NCBI GenBank assembly: GCA_037953625.1
Contig: CM075654.1
Coordinates: forward strand, 51,653,001 to 51,717,000
Direction of reading: 5' to 3'
Source of the DNA: Crotalaria pallida
Lineage: Eukaryota; Streptophyta; Magnoliopsida; Fabales; Fabaceae
Length of the DNA stretch: 64,000 bases
The notes under the pieces were generated by a model, which was not told where the DNA came from, did no database searches, and saw only the letters and a list, made by a program, of their open reading frames with translations. The position numbers and the translations under genes were made by a program. This document shows, in pieces, positions 1 through 11,625 of this stretch (its first letter is position 1; every line of letters begins with the position of its first letter).

Positions 1-38
1 TGCGACACTCTCTAATCCTCAAGCTCCTCTTTATTCAC

Positions 39-1573
39 CTAAAATGTTAACCACATAAGGGTGAGGCCTTTTCACAACATAGTGAATTATAAGATAATTA
101 AGAGCACATAATAGAAACTTAAGCATCATAATCAAATCAAGCTATGAATAACAAAATGCTTCACTTTCACATTTTCCAAAATCGCTTTCATTTCCTTTAT
201 TTTATCTTGGTCTCACATTGTCGTAGCTTAAGTGAGCACCAAGCCCTTAGCCTCACATTGCCGTAGCTTAAGTGAGCACCAAGGTGCAACCTTATAATTT
301 GCCCGTGACCTCACATTGCCGTAGCTTAAGTGAGCACCGGGACACTTACTTATACTTACAATAGACTCATATCATCATTGATCTCTATTCTTTTAGTTTG
401 TACCACTAGGTAATTTGGTTGCTCCTGCTAGGGCGTTTGTACACCCATTAGGGACTTTATTCACCCATCAGGACTTTCACCCACTAGGCCTCACCCGTTA
501 GGACTAATACATATAATCTTTGCTCATACTCATTAAATTCCATAGCATATTCAATTTACATACTTTAGTCCTTTTCACATTTTCCAGTCTTTTAGTTTTC
601 GTTGAATTGATCATTCCGGGACATTGACTCCTAACGGGGCATTTACACCTAGTGGGGCGTTTTAGCCTGATGGGTACCTAGGCCCTAATGGGGCGTTTGT
701 ACACCTAGAAGGAACACCTAGTGTCCCAATGTCCCAATGATCAATTCAACCGTCCTTAACAACACAAAAACATTCACCACAATGCATACATTTCAAATAT
801 CCATTTACATCAAGCAGCAAGGATTTACATTCAAACACTTACATCATTCCGATTTTTCACATCACAAAATCAACAAATAATCAATATCATTCATTTTGTC
901 TTTTACATCAATTAGCAGATATTCGCGTTCAAGTACATATATCATTCGGATTTACAAACATCACATAATCACAATTATTCATCATCATTTTACAATATCC
1001 ACCAATTCAAAACAAGAACTCATTCTCTTACCCACTAATATTCGTACTATTAATTAACACTAAAGAAATTAAACCCTTGCATTCCCAATAATCATTAACA
1101 ACCTAGATAAACGATTATACTACACTCCTTACATAAGCCTTCACGTATTATCCCTATGTCCATTAATTATTACTCCACCACTTAGCCAACATTATTAATT
1201 TACCTCATTAGTTAACACTTAGCCATTTATATACTCATTTTACACACATTGCAAACACAACAACGATCAACAAACAACATATATTCACAGAATCAGTCGA
1301 CATACTCAGGTATGTCTCAGCATGCTTAAATATAAGTCAACTCCCTAGGGTTCTTCACTTCCTACATTTACAACATACATAAGGGGATTGTTGGCAATTT
1401 TATGACAATTAAATTAAATTATTAAATTAATTCAAATTACATTCATTCTTCTTAAACCAACTTATAACTGGTGCTATTTTGCTACCCACAACCCAATTCA
1501 ACTACTTAGCCCAAATCCTATTATATACCCCAACTATCCCTAACTCAAAGTATGGAAAAGAGACTCCCCTTAC
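39..1573 (-). other. predicted LTR leader intron (LARD 3' LTR copy)
   Basis: On the minus strand a donor CTAAG|GTAAGGGG ends at 1573 and an acceptor TTTTAG|GTGAAT ends at 39, with CTCAC about 25 bases before it. The same arrangement occurs in every Gypsy LTR of the window. No transcript evidence was available. Confidence 0.5.
211..338. repeat. three-copy tandem repeat in LTR intron
   Basis: Three copies of a unit of about 30 bases (CTCACATTGCCGTAGCTTAA followed by GTGAGCACC) are spaced 40-60 bases apart. The same array recurs at about 6168-6295 in the right LTR. A second degenerate series built on CCCATTAGG and CTAGTGGGGCG lies at about 415-735 and resembles, in reverse complement, the repeats of LTR Z near 37060. 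Confidence 0.8.
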
Positions 1574-2163
1574 CTTAGAGAGGGAGAGAGCCCACACAAA
1601 GCTCCAGGGACCATGAATCTATTCCGGGTCTACCTTGATTCCAACTCCTTAGGCCCAAATTCCACTTGAGTCTTGAGGTCGGAGGAGAGAGAAAGGGAAC
1701 CCTAGATGAAAGAGAAAGCTTCATGAAAGGGAGAAAGAGCTACCAAGGGAGGAGGTGAAAGGTAAGTCATGAGGAAGATGATGAACCTCATGGGTGAAGG
1801 TTTGGAATGGTGGATTTGGGTGATTGTTGGTGGTTGATGGTGGTTTTGTGGGTGTGTGTTGATGATTGATGGAGATGGGAGTGAAAGAGAGAGAAATAGC
1901 CATGGAGGAAGGATCTAAGCTTGATGATGGAGGAACAAGTAGAGATGATGGTGGGAATTGGTTTTGAGCTCCAATCCTCCGTGGGAGCACCAAAATCACG
2001 TGGTGGAGGAAGAAGAAGGAAGAGAGAAGCGTGAACAAGAGAGAGAGAAGGGGATCGAATGGATAAGGGGGAGGGGAGATGGGTGGCTGAAATAGGGAGA
2101 TAAGGGGTGGAAATTACGTTTTTGCCCCTTAAATTATTTTTATTTTCTGCATCAGACCTAGAA

Positions 2164-2383
2164 TAATCGATTACTTGACTCTCAGTAATCGATTACCCTT
2201 CAATGCAACATTTCTTGGTGTTTCTGCCAGAGGGCAAATAATCGATTAAGTCTCTTGAAATAATCGATTACTTCACAAAATAATCGATTATTTCCATGAG
2301 CTAATCGATTATCAATGCTGCAACATTTAAGTGTTTTCACCAGAGGCCCTGTAATCGATTAACCCCTACAAAGTAATCGATTA
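2164..2383. repeat. cluster of TAATCGATTA palindromes (left LTR U3)
   Basis: Seven or so copies of the 10-base palindrome TAATCGATTA (or one-base variants) lie 15-45 bases apart in the presumed U3 of the minus-strand LTR. One copy near 2300 is intact here but reads TAATTGATTA in the sister LTR near 8268, a C-to-T change at the central CpG. Confidence 0.85.
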
Positions 2384-2525
2384 TTCTAGTGGAAACTCCT
2401 ATTTTGGCCAATTCTAACTCTAAGACATTACCCTTAACTCCTATCCATGGTTCCCTATGGTTTTCCTCATACATTCTAACTTAGGTCTTCCTACTTAACT
2501 TGGAATTAAATTTTGGGATGTTACA

Positions 2526-2560
2526 ATTCTCCCCCACTTATTGGAATTTCGTCCCCAAAA
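2526..2560 (-). other. polypurine tract of the LARD
   Basis: The minus strand reads a short GACGAAATT block and then GTGGGGGAGAAT directly before the LTR end. The same arrangement precedes the 3' LTR of element Y (32363-32399) and of element A (48912-48950), as is usual for Tekay-like plant Gypsy elements. Confidence 0.8.
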
Positions 2561-5500
2561 TTCCGCTCACAATCCTTAATTGGAGAACCATCCCGGAAAG
2601 GTTTTCTAAGCTATGCAACTAACTCATCTTAGGTCTACTCCCCCACTTGGGATTGGCGTACCATTTAACATGAATGTGCCACAAGACTCTTGGGACTGGC
2701 ACTCATTGAAGAGTGCCGACTAGGGTTTAATTTGGGTCAACCTCTAGACTACGACTCTATCAGATTCTAAGGTTAGTAGGCTTCCCTTCGGAATCCTACT
2801 TCGAAGGTTGGACCGGGCACTTGAAAACACTCTAAACACTATTACCCTACAGGATTGGTTATACTCTAACTCCAAATCCTACCACTTATGTCCTAAATCT
2901 AATCTCTAATCAAACACCTTCATTATTCACGCAAACATAAATCATGTAAACATTATTCAAACAAACATAGATCATGTAAATTTCATACAAAGTTCAGTCA
3001 TACCCCACAACAATCCACAACATCTTACATCTTAAACCTAAACACGACTAGATTTGGCTTTCTTCCTAACTATTTCTAGTCTAACTTAGGGCTAACACTT
3101 ACCTCTACAAACACATGCACAAATAACATCACATATTTTAAAAAGCGTTTATAAAGGGGTTCGGGGAATAGGAATCACATAGTTCACAACTAAAAATGCG
3201 TTTTATAAATTCAGTTTCCCAAGGTTTGTGAAGAATTGGAAGGCAGTGTCCCTGTACCTACAAGAACATTATAGCAAATTTTCAAGTTCAATCAGAGTTC
3301 ATTAGATTCACTTTTGACCCTATGACCACTTTGTAAAAGATTTGTAATGGTCGGGGTGAACCTATGTCAAATCCATTTAAAAACAGCAAACAAACTCCAA
3401 TTGGCTTCAAAATTTGACGGGACATCACCTATACCTGGCCCAAGGTTGTGTAAAATTGTCAAACCGATTAGAGCACATTAAATTCATTTTGTTTAAAAAC
3501 AATGACCTGCTCCAATTGGCTCGAAATGTTACATAAAACAATAATTCAACCTTAGGGTGCTCATATCAATTCTTCCAAGTCAAACAAATAGCCTAAACCC
3601 AAAAACCTAGTTTTTCATTTCATGTAAAAACCCTAATTACCCAAAAGAAAACACTTAACTACAAACACCTAAATCTTTTAAAACCTTTGGTTTGAAAAAA
3701 ATCACTAAGTATGGGGATTCAAAATTTGAGAAAAGGATCCCATACAAGTGGAATATTTAGAAACAAGGATATATTTATAAAAACAAAATTCTTTTGCAAA
3801 ATAGGTTCCTCTCTTAATGAGAAACAAATGATTTCATTTGAAAATTCAATAAAGCTTTTAATCATGAACCTTACCATGATGAGCTACCTTCATCTAATTT
3901 CATAAGATCCTAGATGAAGGAGTGACAAATCACTCAAGATGAATAAACTCAAAGAAAGAGGGGATGTGCCTTGAACTTGGAAAAATTTACTTTTAATTAA
4001 TCTTCAAAAGTTGAGACAATTACATTCCCTTTTTACTTCAAGTTTAAAATTTGAGTTTTCATTTCGAATTGATTTGAGTCGCATAATAAGGGTTCCTATT
4101 TGATCGATGTGTGCTTTGGTTACAAAGTTCACCATTCGATCACTTAGAAATCCTTGTTTTCCTTACTAGTATCTTAAAAATTTGTTGCGCGACCTCACGA
4201 TCCATTTAGAATGATTGTGGTTCGGTGAAAACCTTTGAAATTCATTTTAAACACTCACAAGTATCAAATACAAATTTCACTTTGCACAAAGACATATCAA
4301 GCACACATATCAATCGAGCATACACAAACAAAATTCAATTTCATCAAAAACACAATTTCCAAAAACAACACTTTTAGTCAATGCTTAGTGGAAAGTGATT
4401 TGGGACTTCTCATAAAGAGGGGAATTGAAAAGTTATTAATCCCAAATTATTTTGAAAACATGTTCGAAAGTTTAGGTTCATTTCCACATAAACATAAACT
4501 TTTTCCTATATACCAAATGCACTACCAATGATGTAATCAAAAGTGACGTAAGAACTTCTATGTCGAATTTTAACCCCATCCTCGATTAAATAAATCTCTT
4601 TTTGTTACAAAGTTTTATTATAATAGCTCGGGGTTCAAGTTCAATCATTAGAAGCTTCAACTTGACTTTCGATTAATATTAAAGTCACCGGAATCAAATT
4701 AGTGGTGGAATCAACTACAAGTTCAACATAAATGTTTTTATTGTTTTTATGGAGTCTAATCTAACTGGTGCCACTATGTCACTCGAATAGATTAGAATCG
4801 AGGTAGTAAATCATTTTGATTCTCATGGTTCCACTTCTAAATTTTGGTCCGCTTACTTTAACACTACACCATTCCACATGTAAGCATATTTCGAGAACCC
4901 TTTGGATTGAATTCAAGCCACTTCTCACATTGGGCAAAAAGTTTGTTTTTATTTGAAACTCAGATTAATATGGTTCAGTGGTTTAAATCCAGTCGGTTAG
5001 TTCTCGATGCCTACTTTCATTTGATGCCACAATCACTTGAATCAAGTTTAGTTACAGATCCGCTTAATAATTTAGTATAAACATTATTTTTCGCTCTCTC
5101 GGATACTAATCGAATCAACATGACCTTAGTCACTTAGTTGGATTAGTATTCGGGATTCACAATTTATTTATTCCATGCGGTTCCATTTCTAATCCCGGTT
5201 CAATTACTTTGACACCAAATTACTCAACAAACAAACATTAAGGTTACACACAAAGCACTTAGCAAAACAAACATACATAAAAGAATCAACACATAAGTTT
5301 GATACATAGGGAACCAAATACTAATTCACGATGATGCACAAACTTCTAGATTTCGACGACGTCACCTCCCGACAAATGCAACATCGGATTGGCCAGTTCC
5401 GACACTACATTCCATCAGTGGTAATAGCCCTCGCTATCCAGCTTAAGTTTATGAACTCCATTATTAATTAGTAAGATTTCCTTTGTAAGAAACTTTAGCC

Positions 5501-5775
5501 TTTAATTAACTTAAAACTTGGAATTTTGCATCCCTTAAACAAGAATCAATTTGCACCTTTGAAGTTTTCTGCTTACAAACGTGCCACACTTATAGGATGT
5601 AATTCTTTGAATTCCTAAGGGATCCGGCTTAGGTTCCCAAAGAATCACATTCTATTCTCTTTTACTATCAAACATTTTCACTTAAAAGGGTCTCACCTCT
5701 ATGGAAGAAGCTTGAGACGAGAGTGTTCGCAGCGAGATCGGGACCACTTTCCCTCAGGTCGGAAAGGAAGGAACT
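2561..5775 (-). other. non-coding interior of the LARD
   Basis: This stretch is AT-rich. The only open frames are 98 codons or shorter, on the wrong strand and of low complexity. I found no zinc knuckle, protease, reverse transcriptase or integrase motif. Such interiors are expected to carry packaging and priming signals only. Confidence 0.7.
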
Positions 5776-5787
5776 GCTCTGATACCA
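5776..5787 (-). other. primer-binding site, initiator Met-tRNA (LARD)
   Basis: The minus strand reads TGGTATCAGAGC, complementary to the 3' end of plant initiator Met-tRNA, four bases inside the 5' LTR. It fixes the element's orientation. Confidence 0.92.
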
Positions 5788-5995
5788 TAAATGTAACACC
5801 CAACTTTTACTTAAAAATATTATTCAAATAGTTTCATAATTTAAAATGGAGAGCTTAAAATTTCTTTTCATAAATCAAGTTTACACATGAAATTGGGTAT
5901 TTCAATTACAATAAGAGTAGCACAACATAAAATTTTCCTTCTTTCCGTAACTTCTACTGCGACACTCTCTGATCCTCAAGCTCCTCTTTATTCAC

Positions 5996-7538
5996 CTAAA
6001 ATGTTAACCACATAAGGGTGAGACCTTTTCACAACACAGTGAATTATAAGATAATTAAGAGCACATAATAGAAACTTAAGCATCATAATCAAATCAAGCT
6101 ATGAATAACAAAATGCTTCACTTTCACATTTTCCAAAATCGCTTTCATTTCCTTTATTTTATCTTGGTCTCACATTGTCGTAGCTTAAGTGAGCACCAAG
6201 CCCTTAGCCTCATATTGCCGTAGCTTAAGTGAGCACCAAGGTGCAACCTTATAATTTGCCCGTGACCTCACATTGCCATAGCTTAAGTGAGCACCGGGAC
6301 ACTTACTTATACTTACAATAGACTCATATCATCATTGATCTCTATTCTTTTAGTTTGTACCACTAGGTAATTTGGTTGCTCCTGCTAGGGCGTTTGCACA
6401 CCCATTAGGGACTTTATTCACCCATCAGGACTTTCACCCATTAGGCCTCACCCGTTAGGACTAATACATATAATCTTTTCTCATACTCATTAAATTCCAT
6501 AGCATATTCAATTTACATACTTTAGTCCTTTTCACATTTTCCAGTCTTTTAGTTTTCGTTGAATTGATCATTCCGGGACATTGACTCCTAACGGGGCATT
6601 TACACCTAGTGGGGCGTTTTAGCCTGATGGGTACCTAGGCCCTAATGGGGTGTTTGTACACCTAGCAGGAACACCTAGTGTCCCAATGTCCCAATGTCCC
6701 AATGATCAATTCAACCGTCCTTAACAACACAAAAACATTCACCACAATGCATACATTTCAAATATCCATTTACATCAAGCAGCAAGGATTTACATTCAAA
6801 CACTTACATCATTCCGATTTTTCACATCACATAATCAACAAATAATCAATATCATTCATTTTGTCTTTTACATCAATTAGCAGATATTCGCGTTCAAGTA
6901 CATATATCATTCGGATTTACAAACATCACATAATCACAATTATTCATCATCATTTTACAATATCCACCAATTCAAAACAAGAACTCATTCTCTTACCCAC
7001 TAATATTCGTACTATTAATTAACACTAAAGAAATTAAACCCTTGCATTCGCAATAATCATTAACAACCTAGATAAACGATTATACTACACTCCTTATATA
7101 AGCCTTCACGTATTATCTCTATGTCCATTAATTATTACTCCACCACTTAGCCAACATTATTAATTTACCTCATTAGTTAACACTTAGCAATTTATATACT
7201 CATTTTACACACATTGCAAACATAACAACGATCAACAAACAACATATATTCACAGAATTAGTCGACATACTCAGGTATGTCTCAGCATGCTTAAATATAA
7301 GTCAACTCCCTAGGGTTCTTCACTTCCTACATTTACAACATACATAAGGGGATTGTTGGCAACTTTATGACAATTAAATTAAATTATTAAATTAATTCAA
7401 ATTACATTCATTCTTCTTAAACCAACTTATAATTGGTGCTATTTTGCTACCCACAACCCAATTCAACTACTTAGCCCAAATCCTATTATATACCCCAACT
7501 ATCCCTAACTCAAAGTGTGGAAAAGAGACTCCCCTTAC
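5996..7538 (-). other. predicted LTR leader intron (LARD 5' LTR copy)
   Basis: The minus-strand donor CTAAG|GTAAGGGG starts at 7538. The acceptor TTTTAG|GTGAAT ends at 5996, with CTCAC upstream as a possible branch point. Predicted length is 1543 bases. The splice prediction rests on motif match and recurrence in the other LTR families. Confidence 0.55.
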
Positions 7539-8127
7539 CTTAGAGAGGGAGAGAGCCCACACAAAGCTCCAGGGACCATGAATCTATTTCGGGTCTACCT
7601 TGATTCCAACTCCTTAGGCCCAAATTCCACTTGAGTCTTGAGGTTGGAGGAGAGAGAAAGGGAACCCTAGATGAAAGAGAAAGCTTCATGAAGGGGAGAA
7701 AGAGCTACCAAGGGAGGAGGTGAAAGGTAAGTCAGGAGGAAGATGATGAACCTCATGGGTGAAGGTTTGGAATGGTGGATTTGGGTGATTGTTGGTGGTT
7801 AATGGTGGTTTTGTGGGTGTGTGTTGATGGTTGATGGAGATGGGAGTGAAAGAGAGAGAAATAGGCATGGAGGAAGGATCTAAGCTTGATGATGGAGGAA
7901 CAAGTAGAGATGATGGTTGGAATTGGTTTTGAGCTCCAATCCTCCAGGGAGCACCAAAATCACGTGGTGGAGGAAGAAGAGGGAAGAGAGAAGCGTGAAC
8001 AAGAGAGAGAGAAGGGGATCGAATGGATAAGGGGGAGGGGAGATGGGTGGCTGAAATAGGGAGATAAGGGGTGGAAATTACGTTTCTGCCCCTTAAATTA
8101 TTTTTATTTTCTGCATCAGACCTAGAA

Positions 8128-8350
8128 TAATCGATTACTTGACCCTCAGTAATCGATTACCCTTCAATGCAACATTTCTTGGTGTTTCTGCCAGAGGGCA
8201 AATAATCGATTAAGTCTCTTGAAATAATCGATTACTTCACAAAATAATCGATTATTTCCATGAGCTAATTGATTATCAATGCTGCAACATTTAAGCGTTT
8301 TCACCAGAGGCCATGTAATCGATTAACCCCTACAAAGTAATCGATTATTC
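8128..8350. repeat. cluster of TAATCGATTA palindromes (right LTR U3)
   Basis: This is the same array as at 2164-2383, with one central CpG decayed to TG. Confidence 0.85.
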
Positions 8351-8541
8351 TGGTGGAAACTCCTATTTTAGCCAATTCTAACTCTAAGACACTACCCTTA
8401 ACTCCTATCCATGTTTCCCTATGGTTTTCCTCATACATTCTAACTTAGGTCTTCCTACTTAACTTGGAATTAAATTTTGGGATGTTACAGAAAGCCGAAA
8501 GGAAAAGAAGTTTAAAAGATAAAAAGGCTAAGTGTTCTTAC

Positions 8542-10123
8542 CAGTGTTGTCGGCTGCTACATTAGACGGAGTCCTTGCACTCATTCTGTCAACAATAATA
8601 TCATAACCCACGTGGTAGGTGTTGAAGTATGATTCCCACCAACGCACGAAATTTGGACTGGCCAAGAAGCAAGGAGTAAAGCCGACAGGATTGAAACGGC
8701 TAATAGAAGCAAGATTTTTCTACACAAACCTATTCAACACTGATGTCCAAGGAGACTTGTAATCCATCAATTGACCATGATGGAATTCCTGCGACACTGA
8801 GGCAAGCATAGGGGCTGGTAGACCTTGACAAAGGCCAAACTGCCTCGACACACAGTTGGGATAATGAATAAAAACTTCTTTCTCTTCATAGGCGGTAGAA
8901 TCGGGTAAACCACCAAATAAAATCCGTTGGCTTAGATAATGTCCCCAAAGGACATCGTTCAGCCGCCTCTCTTCAGCGTCGGAGCCAGGAAAAGGAAGAC
9001 GAAACCAGTCAGGCCCCATAGTTCTTTCAACAAAAGGGGAAAACACAATATCCTCCGACGACATGGAGATGTTTGCGAAAATCTTCATGAAGTGAAGGAA
9101 AGTGTTGGTACGAGATGACAGCACGGGAACGTCATAATTCGCCGCCAAACAACCATAGTTGAACCGGAAAGAGCAAACGCTGTTGTGAGTAGACACCATG
9201 TGATGTTTCAGAATGGCATTTAGCCACAAGTACAAAAGCCAAGTAGGACCTCCGACATTAGTTACATGTTGCTTATGGAGTCGAACAGTGTCGGACACAT
9301 GGCTGATTGTCGAATACAACTTTGCTAGAAGAAGTTGGCTTAGAGCCACTTTTCTTTCTTCATGCAGGATCGTGGCTAAGGGAACCAAAGACTTGTTGAC
9401 TTGTCGAGATTTGGTGCAAAAGACAAAAGCACTAAGCCACACTGTCAGAAATTTGACATGTTCCTCGTTGCTAACTGTCAGGCTACCCCTATAAACATCC
9501 AGGCGCGCTTCAACATAGTTGCTGAAAGCAAAAGACCCGTCACTAATATGTACAACATCATTGGGTTTTCTTTCTACGGTCAAGAGTTCTCCGTCGGGAC
9601 GAAGACTAGTTAAAGCAGCAACATCGAAAAGGGTAGGAGTCATCATGCCGTACCGGAAGTGAAAACAATTAGTTCGGCGACACCAGAAGTAACACGCGGC
9701 GCCGAAGAGGCCATCGTCGTAGCGTAGATGGCGGGTTGTTAAAATGAGAAGGTCTTCGAAACCGGCCCTTTTCCATGATTGTCCTTTGTGAGGCTGAAGT
9801 CTATCGAACCACTCATTAAACTTGGTGAATGGTTTCACATTCCGTAAAACCCTACGAGAATGCTCTTTGTCGAAGTGGCTAGTATAGATAGGGTTAAGGG
9901 TGACCACGGGACGAATCTCGTCAGGATTGGAAATTGGGAAGTTGGCACTCATGACAGGTTCACGAGCCTCCGATGTAGTCATCAAGGGTCCCAGAAAAGC
10001 AGGAGAAGGGTTAACAGGTTTGCCATCGGAAGGGACGAAAGAAGTCGCAGGAATGATCAGACTGCGTTCATGATATGGGACTTCTAAATCAATTTCGGGG
10101 TCAAGAACTCCGTGGATCGCCAT
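8542..10123 (-). pseudogene. plant mobile domain (PMD, MAIN-like) protein, broken
   Basis: The ATG at 10123 sits in a good plant context (AACATGGCG). The first 467 codons look like the aminotransferase-like plant mobile domain (PF10536 type): an N-terminal tail, then about residues 85-440 with WFDRLQPHKGQSWKRAGFED near 105, an RYDDGLFGAACYFWCRRT block and a DVAALTSLRPDGE block. An in-frame TAG at 8720-8722 stops the frame, yet the same frame continues for about 58 more codons to a good splice donor (CTG|GTAAGAAC) at 8541. A downstream exon would then lie beyond the LARD that inserted at 8490. PMD proteins occur as host genes (MAIN, MAIL1, involved in silencing) and as passengers in transposable elements. 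Here the gene lies antisense and upstream of a retrotransposon 3' LTR, so a captured copy is likelier. Family call is firm; function of this copy is unknown. Confidence 0.8.
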
Positions 10124-10224
10124 GTTGGAAGAAGGGTTTTTGTGAAGAAAAAAAGGGGTTTCAAGTCAAAAGGTGCAGTGACAAGCAAGAAAAGGTAAAA
10201 GGGGGATAATGATTAGCGCTCAAG

Positions 10225-10232
10225 TTTAAATA
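10225..10232 (-). promoter_or_regulatory. TATA-like box upstream of the PMD gene
   Basis: The minus strand reads TATTTAAA about 100 bases before the ATG at 10123, a plausible core promoter spacing. It lies between the gene and the LTR U3 at 10401, so the U3 could act in both directions. This is inference. Confidence 0.4.
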
Positions 10233-10390
10233 AGAAGTGAAAAGACGTGTAAGACCAACACAATGGTCCAATAGGAAGCGTCAGTTCAAAAAGATAAACT
10301 CGCCGTTTCAAAATCCTAATGCTGAAAGGACAGTTCGAAAAGATACAACTTTTGGCATCCTCTGAAAAGACGCGTCGCATACCAAAATTT

Positions 10391-10400
10391 GGGGGGCCTC
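10391..10400 (+). other. polypurine tract of Tat-like element
   Basis: GGGGGGCCTC directly precedes the LTR start TGTTAACGGG. A G-run of this kind before a TGTTA terminus is common in Tat/Athila-type Gypsy elements. Confidence 0.65.
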
Positions 10401-10447
10401 TGTTAACGGGAAATTGAAACCGACAAAAGGTTGCGAATGTCGGATGT

Positions 10448-10650
10448 ATAAGTGACGTCGACGGAAGTGTACTTAAACGTTTTGTTTAAAAGTGACTTCG
10501 AAGGAGGTGTACGTACTATCCGACATTGGGTAGATTTCGACAGGGAAAAGGATGTGCGTCGACAACATAAGTGATGTCGAAGGAGGTGTACTTAAGTGGC
10601 ATGACTTAAAAGTGACTTCGAAGGACGTGAACGTGTGTCGACAAAAGAAA
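10448..10650 (+). repeat. U3 tandem repeats of the Tat-like LTR
   Basis: Four diverged copies of a unit like AAGTGACTTCGAAGGAGGTG followed by TAC occur near 10451, 10490, 10570 and 10608. They contain short TTCGAA and GTCGAC palindromes and probably act as enhancer units. Function is inferred. Confidence 0.6.
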
Positions 10651-11617
10651 GAGGCGGAAACAAGAGGTTCGCGTCGAAGGAATATTGGCGCAAGAAAAGA
10701 GGAGCCAGAAACGTCTTATCAACATTGGGAACGGCAGAGTAATTATGGAGGCATTTAATGCTACTTGTGGCTATAAAAGCCACGAGTTACAATGAGAAAA
10801 CTTAAGGAATGCCTTCATGATTTCTGGAAAGAGGAAAAAAGATTCATATTCCACATAAACATTAGTTCACCAAAGGTTAAACATGTGGGATTAAGGTATT
10901 CGGGTGAGGACAGGGAAATGAAGGGATGTCCCCCCCCGAATATCACCTTTATCCTCTTGAATAGTGAAAGGATAAACATGTGGGATTACATAGTATCCAT
11001 TTCTGATGCGTCGGGTCATAGCAAAAACTCCGAATTGGAGGAAGCAATGAACCTGATAAATAAGCATTGGAAAGGTCTTTGTAGTCTCATAGGTCAAGGT
11101 TTGTGTCCTGCTAGGATCGACTAAGGCCGCCTTTCCTATTAAAGAGTTAAAGGAAACAAGTCCTTTGACGGCATTCTATTAGAAACGTCAGGGGCATGTT
11201 TTTTGATTGAATGCTAGTGAAACAACGTTTAGTTGAATTACTTGTCACCGAAATCAATCGAATGCATCTAAGGCCGACAGCGGGTCGAAAGCTTATTTCA
11301 GCGATAGCCCCGTCTGTCGAAAGGGGCTCGATGTCGGATGACATCTCAGAACCAAGAGGTTGGAGCACAACAACGTCAATGCTTCGAGCAACAAAGAGAC
11401 TTAGACAAGAGTCAAAGTTTGCAGTCGAAGGAAGATGTCAGTCGAAGAGGTATCAGCAAAGATGTCACCACGAAATCCGACAGAAGTGTCCACTAAGCCC
11501 AAACCACGACGTGGGCAGTTACATCGTGGGGGATAGCGTAGTGGGTAGTTATAAAAAACGTGGGTTCTGTGGTTGTGCAGAACGTGCGAGTAGCTTTGTA
11601 AATAGTTTTCGGATTCC

Positions 11618-11625
11618 TATAAATA
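11618..11625 (+). promoter_or_regulatory. TATA box of the Tat-like LTR
   Basis: TATAAATA lies near the start of the A/T-rich leader part of the LTR. A second candidate, TATAAAAG, lies at 10772-10779. Both are on the plus strand, in the orientation set by the polypurine tract. Confidence 0.5.

Larger units (their letters stand above)
1..2525 (-). repeat. 3' LTR of the LARD (truncated by window edge)
   Basis: This copy aligns almost base for base with 5958-8489 and lacks about 166 bases that lie before the window. It ends GATGTTACA at 2525, next to the polypurine tract. An extra CCCAATGT unit near 6690 in the right copy is the main length difference. Substitutions are scattered and few, so the insertion is fairly recent. 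Confidence 0.9.
1..8489 (-). mobile_element. LARD-like non-autonomous LTR retrotransposon
   Basis: Two long direct repeats flank a 3.27-kb interior. The left repeat (1-2525) is cut by the window edge; the right (5792-8489) is complete and starts TGTAACACCC and ends GGGATGTTACA. A primer-binding site for initiator Met-tRNA lies just inside the right repeat and a polypurine tract just inside the left, so the element runs on the minus strand. The interior holds no gag or pol ORF, only AT-rich sequence. This matches the large retrotransposon derivative (LARD) design, which must borrow proteins from a partner. The partner is not identified here. The target-site duplication cannot be checked because the left end is outside the window; the 5 bases after the right end are GAAAG. 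Confidence 0.85.
5792..8489 (-). repeat. 5' LTR of the LARD (complete, 2698 bp)
   Basis: The repeat begins TGTAACACCC and ends GGGATGTTACA, with short inverted termini. Read on the minus strand it contains a U3 with TAATCGATTA palindromes (about 8128-8350), a purine-rich leader, a predicted donor at 7538, an intron with tandem repeats, a predicted acceptor at 5996 and then the primer-binding site. The open frames on its minus strand near 7686-7868 are low-complexity and not credible genes. Confidence 0.92.

Noticed and set aside
1721..2038. 105-codon minus-strand frame in the LARD LTR
   Set aside because: Low-complexity Pro/Ser/His-rich product of a purine-rich leader. Its equivalent in the sister LTR (7686-7868) is shortened, so it is not conserved.
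5776..5787. Fragments matching the 3' end of a Met-tRNA (here and at 19377, 23759, 27822, 55953)
   Set aside because: These are primer-binding sites next to LTR ends, not tRNA genes.
9213..10087. Plus-strand frames of 70-93 codons opposite the PMD gene
   Set aside because: They are antisense shadows of a clearly homologous coding frame and have no domain of their own.
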